DNA of 46,416 nucleotides from contig JAGDMF010000016.1 in assembly GCA_017860455.1 (NCBI GenBank), positions 1 to 46,416 on the forward strand, written 5' to 3'. The notes beneath the pieces are model-generated. The model saw nothing but the letters and a program-made list of their open reading frames with translations. It did no database searches and was not told where the DNA came from. Both the position numbers and the translations under genes were made by a program. Below, one piece after another: positions 14,663 through 21,963 of the stretch (position 1 is its first letter; each line of letters starts with the position of its first letter). The stretch comes from Bacteroidota bacterium. GTDB taxonomy: Bacteria > Bacteroidota > Bacteroidia > Bacteroidales > WCHB1-69.

Positions 14663-17638
14663 ATGTCGGAATTGGATTTTTTATGGGATAAAATCGAAGG
14701 AGAAGCTTACGAAAACCAGACTTTTCGCATACTGTACGCTACCGATGCCTCAGAATATAGAGAGATCCCATTGGGCGTTGTATATCCGAAAAATAATTAT
14801 GATTTGGGTGCCATTGTTCAGTGGGCAGCTCATCACAAAATACCTCTAATCCCTAGAGCAGGAGGTACTTCATTGGCAGGGCAAGTGGTCGGAAATGGAT
14901 TGATTGTCGATATTTCGAAGTATTTTAAAAACACCTACGACCTAGATACCGAAAATCAAACTATTTGGGTTCAAGCTGGCGTTGTGAGAGATGATTTGAA
15001 TCAAATTCTGAAACCGGATCAACTGTTTTTTGCTCCGGAAACCTCTACCTCAAATCGCGCGTGCATCGGTGGAATGTTCGGAAATAACTCCTGCGGCGGC
15101 AACTCTTTGATTTACGGAAGTACGCGCCACCATGTTCTGGAAGCTAAAGGTTTTTTATCTGATGGCTCTTTTGTCCATTTTAAAAATATAACAGAAGAAG
15201 AATGGAGTCAAATTTCAAAAGATTCCTCTTTCGAAGCGACTATATACAAATCATTATTTAATCTTCTTCATCCTGAAAAGGTGATTGTTGAAATCAACCA
15301 ACAATTTCCGGATTCCCGAATCAGGAGAAGAAACTCAGGTTATGCGATTGATGATCTGGTTCAAAATCGAATATTTCAATCTCAAAATAAACAGCTCCCT
15401 GATCTGAATTTATGTCAACTTATAGCAGGATCAGAAGGGACATTAACATTGATAACCGATATAAAAATCAAGTTAACACCAATCTCTAATGATGTAAAAG
15501 CGGTTATTGGAGTTCATTGTGATTCCATTTCAGACGTTTTGCATGGCAATCTGATTGCTTTGAACTTTCAACCTACGGCAGTGGAGTTGATTGATCATAC
15601 AATTATTCAGTTGAGTTTAGAAAATCAATCTCAAAAAGAGAATGTTTCTGTTTTAACTTTGGATCCAAACCATCCGGAAATTCATATTCTCGCGATTGAG
15701 TTTAGCGAAAAGGATCCTGATCTACTTCAGAAGAAATGTGATACTTGTATTGAGGCTTTAAAACTGGGTCAAATTGGATACAGTTATCCCATTTTACAAG
15801 GCAGGGATTTAAACAAAATCTGGAAAATCAGAAAAGCGGGATTAGGTATTATGTCCAATTTGAAAGGTGATGCAAAACCTAAATCATTTGTTGAAGATAG
15901 TGTAGTTTTACCGGAACAACTGCCTTCCTATTTTGCTGAATTTGAATCCATTTGTAAGAATCATGGGATTAAAATGGTTGCTTATGGGCATATTTCGACC
16001 GGTGAAATACACAAAAAACCGATTCTTGACATTCAAAATCCGCAACATTTTAAACTTTTTCATGAACTCGCGCTTGCAGATGCTCATTTGGTCAAAAAGT
16101 ATCATGGGTCACTGAGTGGAGAGCATGGTGATGGTCGTTTACGTGGTGAGTTTCTGCCCTTATTGTTAGGAAAAAAAATAGTTTCATTATTTCAGGAAAT
16201 AAAAACCATTTTTGATCCTGACTCCATTTTCAATCCCGGGAAAATTGTAAACACTCCCAGAATGGATCAATTTTTAAGGGAAACTCCCTCTTCCGAAACA
16301 ATAGTTTATAATACCTATTTTCATTTTCCAGAAACAGATGGATGGATCAATGCTTTAAAAAAATGTTGTAATTCAGGAGATTGCAGGAAATCAGCTTCAC
16401 AGGACGGTACCTTATGTCCCTCATTTCAAGCACAAAATGAAGAATATTTTAGTACACGTGCCCGAGCTAATCTTTTAAGAGAGATGATTCTGAATACCCG
16501 AAACCGAAATCCGTATTCTTTTGCAAATTTGATTCAGCATGATTCTGATTTGGTTTACTCAGATCAGGAAATTTATGATATTTTATCGTGGTGTTTAGCC
16601 TGTAAAGCTTGTAAAGATGAGTGTCCTTCACAAGTGGATATGACCAAATTAAGGGCTGAATTTCTACAACATTATTACGACAGACATAGAATTCCTTTTA
16701 GATCATGGATTATTGGTCATTATCCACTTTTTAATGAATGGGCAAGCTATTTCAGCGGATTGTACAATTTTATAATGACTCAGAAATGGAGTTCAAAGAT
16801 TTTAAAAAAAATGGTAGGGTTTGCTTCTCAAAGGAGTTTGCCAACCATTCATAAAAGATCATTATTACAATGGCATAACCAAAGAGAAAACAGATTTCAA
16901 TCCCATGACCGAAAAGTGTATCTTTTTCCTGATGAATTCACCAATCGGAACGATGTTGAGATTGGTAAAAAAGGGATCTATTTATTAGAAAAACTAGGTT
17001 ATGAAGTGATCATGATCTCTTCATCATTCAGCGGAAGAACCTATTTATCTAAAGGAATGTTGAAACAAGCCAGAAGATATGCTGAAAAGAATGTAGCCAT
17101 TTACAAAGAGCTTATCAGCGAGAAAATTCCGTTAATTGGAATTGAACCTTCTGCCATTTTAACATTTCGGGATGAATATCCTGATCTATTGAGTGAAAAA
17201 TTACAATTGGAAGCTCAAAAGTTAGCACAAAACTGTTTTTTAATTGATGAATTCATTATGAAAGAATGGGAATTGAAAAAATTTGACACTTCATTATTTA
17301 CCGATACCCCGAAAAAAATCTTGTTTCATGCCCATTGCTACCAGAAAGCACTTTCAGATAAAACAAGTAGTGTAAATATGATGGAGATTCCAAAAAATTA
17401 TACGGTAAAGCTCATTGAGGATGGTTGTTGTGGCATGGCCGGTTCTTTTGGTTTTGAAAAAGAGCACTTTGAAATGTCACAAAAAATTGGATCATTAAAA
17501 CTTTTTCCAGCTATTGAAAATAAGAAACCGGATGAGATTATTACAGCTTGTGGAACCAGTTGCCGACACCAAATCAAAGATGGAACCGGTGAGATCTCTT
17601 ATCATCCCATTGAGATATTATTTGATGCCCTTATTTGA
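14663..17638 (+). CDS. FAD-linked oxidase fused to Fe-S/CCG oxidoreductase (YdiJ- or GlcD-GlcF-like)
   Basis: A 991-residue fused dehydrogenase. Residues 35-280 are a PCMH-type FAD domain: PRAGGTSLAGQ (65-74), then FAPETSTSNRACIGGMFGNN and LIAGSEGTLTLITD. The oxidase C-terminal domain runs to about 540 and includes GEHGDGR. The Fe-S part has a first cysteine set at about 565-590 (CCNSGDCRK...LCPS) and a second at about 645 (CLACKACKDECPSQVDM). Two CCG half-repeats follow (HCYQKAL near 888, GCCGMAGSFG near 920, CGTSC near 962). The family oxidises D-2-hydroxyacids such as D-lactate, glycolate or D-2-hydroxyglutarate and passes electrons to quinone; which substrate applies is not readable. The start at 14663 fits family MSEL-type starts. 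The last 8 bp overlap the convergent SDR gene. Confidence 0.88.
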   Translation: MSELDFLWDKIEGEAYENQTFRILYATDASEYREIPLGVVYPKNNYDLGAIVQWAAHHKIPLIPRAGGTSLAGQVVGNGLIVDISKYFKNTYDLDTENQTIWVQAGVVRDDLNQILKPDQLFFAPETSTSNRACIGGMFGNNSCGGNSLIYGSTRHHVLEAKGFLSDGSFVHFKNITEEEWSQISKDSSFEATIYKSLFNLLHPEKVIVEINQQFPDSRIRRRNSGYAIDDLVQNRIFQSQNKQLPDLNLCQLIAGSEGTLTLITDIKIKLTPISNDVKAVIGVHCDSISDVLHGNLIALNFQPTAVELIDHTIIQLSLENQSQKENVSVLTLDPNHPEIHILAIEFSEKDPDLLQKKCDTCIEALKLGQIGYSYPILQGRDLNKIWKIRKAGLGIMSNLKGDAKPKSFVEDSVVLPEQLPSYFAEFESICKNHGIKMVAYGHISTGEIHKKPILDIQNPQHFKLFHELALADAHLVKKYHGSLSGEHGDGRLRGEFLPLLLGKKIVSLFQEIKTIFDPDSIFNPGKIVNTPRMDQFLRETPSSETIVYNTYFHFPETDGWINALKKCCNSGDCRKSASQDGTLCPSFQAQNEEYFSTRARANLLREMILNTRNRNPYSFANLIQHDSDLVYSDQEIYDILSWCLACKACKDECPSQVDMTKLRAEFLQHYYDRHRIPFRSWIIGHYPLFNEWASYFSGLYNFIMTQKWSSKILKKMVGFASQRSLPTIHKRSLLQWHNQRENRFQSHDRKVYLFPDEFTNRNDVEIGKKGIYLLEKLGYEVIMISSSFSGRTYLSKGMLKQARRYAEKNVAIYKELISEKIPLIGIEPSAILTFRDEYPDLLSEKLQLEAQKLAQNCFLIDEFIMKEWELKKFDTSLFTDTPKKILFHAHCYQKALSDKTSSVNMMEIPKNYTVKLIEDGCCGMAGSFGFEKEHFEMSQKIGSLKLFPAIENKKPDEIITACGTSCRHQIKDGTGEISYHPIEILFDALI

Positions 17639-18350
17639 GTGTCATTTTTTCCCAGAAATAACCGGGAATAATTCGCATAAGAGCAGAAATATAGCGCCAT
17701 TTTCCATCCACATAAATAGTCCTTTTTTTCTTTAGTAATCCTTTAAAAATTACTTTTACAGCCTTGTCGCAAGATAAGGTTAAGGGGTAGTTTTGTCCTT
17801 CAATGATTTCAGTATCAACAAATCCCGGAATAATAGTGGTAAATTTTATGTTCCATTTTTGAATATGAGCGCCCTGAGCCATCGCTTCGAGATACAATCT
17901 TTGATATCCTTTACTAGCTGAATATGAGGAAGATCCACCTATACCACGAAAACCCGCAACGGAGCTGATCGCAGCAATATGTCCTGTTCCCTGGTTTTTA
18001 AAAAATTGAAACATAAAACACATTGATGTTACAAACCCATTGATATTCACATCATTGGTCCATTTTTCCATGGATAAATCCATATCATAATTTTGTTTTC
18101 CTACACCGGAGGAATAGAGAAAAAGATCACATCCACCCAAACGTTGCGTCAACAAATCTAATTTATTTTCCAAATCCGTTTTTGTAACATCAATTTCTTC
18201 ATAAAGTATGTTGTTCGGAAATTTTTGTGAAAGTTTTTCGAGTCTGTCGATTCTTCTACCCGCCACAGCGACGGTATGACCCGCTTCAGCAAATAGTTCA
18301 GCCGTTCCTTTTCCCAACCCTGATGTAGCACCTAAAATGATGATTTTCAT
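17631..18350 (-). CDS. Short-chain dehydrogenase/reductase
   Basis: A 239-residue classical SDR with a Rossmann fold. The cofactor loop is GATSGLGKG (residues 7-15), followed by AGRR, which favours NADP(H). The catalytic triad is visible as the ISS serine, then YSASK (Tyr and Lys). FTTIIPGFVDTE is the usual post-catalytic PG loop. The substrate is unknown. I placed the start at 18350, where the Rossmann strand begins; a longer in-frame reading to 18878 would cross the divergent membrane-protein gene. A TATCTTTG promoter lies 28 nt upstream. The 3' end overlaps the FAD/Fe-S gene by 8 bp. Confidence 0.9.
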   Translation of the reverse strand: MKIIILGATSGLGKGTAELFAEAGHTVAVAGRRIDRLEKLSQKFPNNILYEEIDVTKTDLENKLDLLTQRLGGCDLFLYSSGVGKQNYDMDLSMEKWTNDVNINGFVTSMCFMFQFFKNQGTGHIAAISSVAGFRGIGGSSSYSASKGYQRLYLEAMAQGAHIQKWNIKFTTIIPGFVDTEIIEGQNYPLTLSCDKAVKVIFKGLLKKKRTIYVDGKWRYISALMRIIPGYFWEKMTLK

Positions 18351-18377
18351 AAAGTTATAATTTTCAAAAGTGAAAAG

Positions 18378-18385
18378 CAAAGATA
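18378..18385 (-). promoter_or_regulatory. Bacteroidota -7 element for the SDR gene
   Basis: On the minus strand this is TATCTTTG, 27 nt before the start codon at 18350. It shares a 103-nt divergent spacer with the promoter at 18434. Confidence 0.65.
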
Positions 18386-18433
18386 TTGAATTTTTGGAAA
18401 GTAAATGGAAAGACAAAATCAAATCATTTATCG

Positions 18434-18441
18434 TATTTTTG
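18434..18441 (+). promoter_or_regulatory. Bacteroidota -7 element for the 18454 gene
   Basis: TATTTTTG matches TAnnTTTG and lies 12 nt before the ATG at 18454, giving a leader of less than about 10 nt. Confidence 0.6.
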
Positions 18442-18453
18442 TAAAAAAATAAA

Positions 18454-19161
18454 ATGATGAAAAAAGCTGATATATGGATGGCAGTTGGAGTGATCCTATT
18501 TTTTGCCCCATTTTTTATTTTCAAACCTGTATATGATTGGTATTTAAGCTTTAACGGAAACCACCCTTTAATAATGGCCTTTTTAAAATTTGCCATTTTA
18601 GCTACATTTGGCGAAGTTTTAGGATTAAGAATTAAAACAGGTAAATACAACACGCCGGGATTTGGGATTTTACCAAGGGCTATCGTTTGGGGAATTTTAG
18701 GTATCTGGATTGCAGTAGCGATGGGAGTTTTTAAGTTTGGTGTACCGGCATACCTTTCCAAATTTCCATTATTTGAAAGTTTACCGGATGCTATGAAAGG
18801 ATCCTTTTCAGGAATGAAGCTACTAGGAGCTTTTTGTATCAGTGTAATGATGAACACCACATTTGCTCCGGTTTTCATGACCCTTCACAAAATAACCGAT
18901 GCACATATAGGAAACTGCAATGGTAAATTGAAATTTTTAACCACACCACTTCCATTTGGGAAACTCATTACACAGCTTAACTGGCAAGTACAATGGGGCT
19001 TTGTTTTCAAAAAAACAATCCCATTCTTCTGGATTCCGGCTCATACCATCACATTCATCTTACCGGGAGAATTTCAAGTACTTTTTGCTGCCATTTTAGG
19101 CATTGCTTTAGGACTTATTTTATCTATTGCTGCGTTAAAAAGTAAAACTGTTTCAAAATAA
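18454..19161 (+). CDS. Polytopic membrane protein, tentatively Mpv17/PMP22-like
   Basis: A 235-residue protein with about four to five hydrophobic segments: 8-24, 40-55, 80-98, 128-145, and 190-228 (possibly two helices). A tryptophan-rich stretch, QLNWQVQWGFVFKKTIPFFWIPAHTITFILPGEFQVLFAA, resembles the conserved C-terminal half of Mpv17/PMP22 family proteins, which are membrane channels or stress proteins of uncertain role. I recall similar annotations in Bacteroidota but cannot confirm membership. Two ATGs stand in tandem (18454 and 18457); either could start. It is followed 56 nt later by the ECF sigma gene, which has its own promoter-like sequence. Confidence 0.6.
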   Translation: MMKKADIWMAVGVILFFAPFFIFKPVYDWYLSFNGNHPLIMAFLKFAILATFGEVLGLRIKTGKYNTPGFGILPRAIVWGILGIWIAVAMGVFKFGVPAYLSKFPLFESLPDAMKGSFSGMKLLGAFCISVMMNTTFAPVFMTLHKITDAHIGNCNGKLKFLTTPLPFGKLITQLNWQVQWGFVFKKTIPFFWIPAHTITFILPGEFQVLFAAILGIALGLILSIAALKSKTVSK

Positions 19162-19170
19162 GGATGTGAA

Positions 19171-19199
19171 GCAACATTTTTTTGTTATTAACGTCTTAC
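19171..19199 (+). promoter_or_regulatory. Putative ECF-type promoter of the sigma factor operon
   Basis: GCAACATTT (19171-19179) and CGTCTTAC (19192-19199) with AAC-N16-CGTC spacing. This is the AAC/CGT layout typical of ECF sigma factor promoters, and unlike every TAnnTTTG promoter in the window. It lies 18 nt before the sigma factor start codon, so autoregulation is likely. I did not find a second copy in the window. Confidence 0.6.
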
Positions 19200-19217
19200 A
19201 ACAAATTACGGATACTA

Positions 19218-19763
19218 ATGAGCGAAGAGGAGATCATAAAGGGTTGCCAGAACGGGAAACAAAAATGCCAAAAATTGGTTTATGATCAACATTCTAAGTT
19301 AGTTATGGGGATTGCTTTACGATTTGCCAAAAATGAAAATGATGCTTATGACATTTTTCAGGATGCTTTTCTTAAGGTGTTTCTTTATATCCAAAATTTT
19401 AAATTTTTAGGTTCTTTTGAAGGTTGGGTGCGAAAAATTGCTGTAACAACAGCCATTTCATGGTACAGAAAACAAGTTGCTGATAGAAAAAATGGGTTAG
19501 AAGTGGAATTGGTTGATGATTACCCCGAAGTTTCTATTGATGATAGCATTGATATTTCAATGGATGAATTGTTACTATTAGTCAATGAGTTACCGGATGG
19601 ATATCGAATGGTTTTCAATCTGTTTGCCATAGATGGATATAAACATGAAGAGATTGCAGAAATGTTGAATATCTCGGAAGGCACTTCCCGCTCTCAATAC
19701 TTTAAAGCCAAACATACGTTACAAAAAAAAATTATGGAAAAATATAAAATCAATGCTATATGA
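19218..19763 (+). CDS. ECF-type RNA polymerase sigma factor
   Basis: A 181-residue group 4 sigma factor with only regions 2 and 4. Region 2 is at about residues 20-85 (DAYDIFQDAFLKVFLYIQNF then FEGWVRKIAVTTAISWYRK). Region 4 is at about 115-172 (LPDGYRMVFNLFAIDGYKHEEIAEMLNISEGTSRSQYFKAKHTLQKK), with its helix-turn-helix. It directs RNA polymerase to a specialised gene set. The start at 19218 gives the common MSEEEIIKGCQNG opening; an in-frame codon at 19182 would fall between the promoter boxes. The stop overlaps the next gene by ATGA, so the pair is translationally coupled, the usual layout for sigma and anti-sigma. Confidence 0.92.
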   Translation: MSEEEIIKGCQNGKQKCQKLVYDQHSKLVMGIALRFAKNENDAYDIFQDAFLKVFLYIQNFKFLGSFEGWVRKIAVTTAISWYRKQVADRKNGLEVELVDDYPEVSIDDSIDISMDELLLLVNELPDGYRMVFNLFAIDGYKHEEIAEMLNISEGTSRSQYFKAKHTLQKKIMEKYKINAI

Positions 19764-20650
19764 AAGAGGTGGGACAATATTTCAAAGAGCATTTTAATCA
19801 TTTTGACCCTGAAATTCCATCTGATATGTGGAATAAAATGAAAAATGATCAATCATTGCAAAAATTTAACCGATTACAATCTGTTAAAAGGGTGTTACTA
19901 TATGGAGTTGCTCCAATGGCGACTATTGCCATTTTAATAGGTATTCTCGTTTTTAATTCTAAACATGAACCAACTCCAACGCAGGTAGTTTCTGTTGTCC
20001 TAAAAGAAGAAAATCAGCAATCTAAACAACCTATTCAGCCGGCTAACACTATTCAATCCGCTGACAAAATAGAAAAAGGATCTTCTGTCACATCTTCTAA
20101 ACCACAGGAGATTTTACCACCGCAGAACAATGTTACAATTGCCAATCAAAATTCTACTTCAAAGGAAACCGGTCACACTAATACAAATACAACTATTGAA
20201 CTTCCTAAAACTCAAGCGGTAGTCACTCCAAAATCTGACAATAAAAACGCCTATTCAACAGTTCAACAAAAAGAGATTCCAAAAACCAAACCTGAAAACA
20301 CCACTTTACGGGAAACACAGGATAATGTGAATGATGTGAATCCAAAAAACACTTCAACCAATCCTGATCCTGATAAGATGTTATTTATTCCAACAGGATT
20401 TACGCCCAATAATGACGGGCATAACGACCAATTTTTTGTAACCGCTGACTGGGAAGTTTGTGAATTTGAGATTATTATTTTCCAAAGAGGTGGTGGTATT
20501 GTTTTTAAAACAAAAGATATTAATTTAGGATGGGATGGTACTTTTAATGGAACAGAACTTCCTCAAGGAGCCTATGCTTATATGATCACTTATAAAAATA
20601 GTTTAGGTGATTCAAAAAGAGTCAAGGGAACCATCAATTTAATCAGATAA
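19760..20650 (+). CDS. Putative membrane anti-sigma protein with T9SS type B C-terminal domain
   Basis: A 296-residue single-pass protein. Residues 1-44 are probably cytoplasmic: YFKEHFNHFDPEIPSDMWNKM matches the F-x(n)-P-x3-W pattern I associate with short anti-sigma-like N-termini encoded next to Bacteroidota ECF factors. Residues 45-66 are one transmembrane helix. Residues 67-207 are a Gln/Thr/Asn/Pro/Lys-rich linker. Residues 208-296 are a gliding-motility-associated (type B, CHU_C-like) domain: LFIPTGFTPNNDGHNDQFFV, then GWDGTFNGTELPQGAYAYMITY and GTINLIR. The usual FNRWG is FQRGGG here. There is no cleavable signal peptide, so the sorting domain should stay tethered in the periplasm. 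The anti-sigma role is inferred from position and N-terminus. Confidence 0.75.
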   Translation: MKEVGQYFKEHFNHFDPEIPSDMWNKMKNDQSLQKFNRLQSVKRVLLYGVAPMATIAILIGILVFNSKHEPTPTQVVSVVLKEENQQSKQPIQPANTIQSADKIEKGSSVTSSKPQEILPPQNNVTIANQNSTSKETGHTNTNTTIELPKTQAVVTPKSDNKNAYSTVQQKEIPKTKPENTTLRETQDNVNDVNPKNTSTNPDPDKMLFIPTGFTPNNDGHNDQFFVTADWEVCEFEIIIFQRGGGIVFKTKDINLGWDGTFNGTELPQGAYAYMITYKNSLGDSKRVKGTINLIR

Positions 20651-20657
20651 AAATAAC

Positions 20658-21929
20658 ATGTTAAACAGATCCATTCCGCCTGATTCTTTTGATATTGAGA
20701 ACTTTATGATCTCAAAACCTACTGTTGAAACATTGAAAAATGGAGTAAAAGTATTCAGGTTTTTTAATCCTTTGCTGGATTTAATCCATATTCAAATTCA
20801 AATCAAGGGGGGAACCATATTTGAAACTAAAAAAACGCTTGCATCTAGTTGTTTTCAGTTATTAAAGGAGAGTTCGAAATCAAAAACAGGATCCGAAATG
20901 GATGAAATTCTGGATTTTTATGGTGCCAGCTGGCACGTTACAACGAGTCTTGAAATGGTCTCCATTAAATGGATTATTCCCAGATCAAATTGTGAAGTAT
21001 TAATCCCTATTTTGTTTGATATTTTAGCAAATCCAGAATTTAAAAGTGATAATCTGGAGAGACAAAAACAAAAAAGGATTAAAGATTTAGAATATAACCA
21101 ATTAAAATACAGTTACAAGGCTAATCAAATCATGTTTAATACATTATTTGAAGACAATACGCCAGGTGGATCTCTTCACACCAATGAGCAAATTTTAGAT
21201 ATCAGTACAACTGATCTTTATGATTATTATTCCAAAGTTTTTAATAGTGCTAATCTAAATATCTTTATTGCAGGAAATACCACTTCATCTATAGAAAATC
21301 AAATTTATAGCTTATTTAATCAGGTTCCTTCAGGATCAATGATTGACCCAGTTTCCTCTTTAAAATTGATTCATAAACCCACCCTAATTAAAGATCCCCA
21401 AACCGATCCGATTCAATCATCCATTATTGTTTGTAAAAAAGGGATCTCCTATTTAGATGAAGATAGAGCTGAATTTACCATTTTAGCTACGCTGTTTGGA
21501 GGATATTTTGGATCCCGTTTGATGCAAAATTTAAGAGAAAAAAATGGATTTACTTATGGTGTACAATGTGGATCTATTTACTGGAGAAATGAATCTATGT
21601 TTATCATAGAAAGTGATGTAATCAGTGAAAAGACTGAAGAATCTATTGAACAAATTTATTCTGAAATGGATCGGTTAAGAAAGGAGCTCACTTCGGATGA
21701 TGAATTAAAATTAGTAAAACGGTATTTACAAGGAATCCTTTTAAGGGAGATGGATGGTGTGGTGTCATTTATGAAAAAATTTATTTTTTTACATAGTTTT
21801 GGATTGAACGAATCTGAAATTGATGTAACATTAAAAACTATTCATCAAGTAAATAGTGATGTAATATTAAAAAATGCAAATAAGCACTTGCAAAATGAGG
21901 ATTTTTATACTATTATTGTAGGATGTTAA
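20658..21929 (+). CDS. M16 family peptidase-like protein lacking the zinc motif
   Basis: A 423-residue protein with the two-lobe M16 (pitrilysin) layout. In the N-terminal lobe, after VETLKNGVKVFRFFNPLLDL, the place where active enzymes have HxxEH reads ASSCFQLLKESS, so the zinc ligands are gone. The C-terminal lobe keeps the substrate-binding R/Y motif (LMQNLREKNGFTYGV, about residue 290). This is the pattern of the inactive partner subunit in M16 heterodimers. No signal peptide is visible, so it is probably cytoplasmic. It begins 7 nt after the anti-sigma-like gene, so it is in the same operon. An active HxxEH partner is not in the window. Confidence 0.82.
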   Translation: MLNRSIPPDSFDIENFMISKPTVETLKNGVKVFRFFNPLLDLIHIQIQIKGGTIFETKKTLASSCFQLLKESSKSKTGSEMDEILDFYGASWHVTTSLEMVSIKWIIPRSNCEVLIPILFDILANPEFKSDNLERQKQKRIKDLEYNQLKYSYKANQIMFNTLFEDNTPGGSLHTNEQILDISTTDLYDYYSKVFNSANLNIFIAGNTTSSIENQIYSLFNQVPSGSMIDPVSSLKLIHKPTLIKDPQTDPIQSSIIVCKKGISYLDEDRAEFTILATLFGGYFGSRLMQNLREKNGFTYGVQCGSIYWRNESMFIIESDVISEKTEESIEQIYSEMDRLRKELTSDDELKLVKRYLQGILLREMDGVVSFMKKFIFLHSFGLNESEIDVTLKTIHQVNSDVILKNANKHLQNEDFYTIIVGC

Positions 21930-21952
21930 TTAAAATAAGTAGATTATACGTA

Positions 21953-21960
21953 TATATTTG
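21953..21960 (+). promoter_or_regulatory. Possible -7 element immediately before the 21964 gene
   Basis: TATATTTG matches TAnnTTTG and ends 3 nt before the ATG at 21964, which would make a leaderless message. No TTG at the preferred distance is present, and read-through from the operon 34 nt upstream is also possible. Confidence 0.4.
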
Positions 21961-21963
21961 AAT

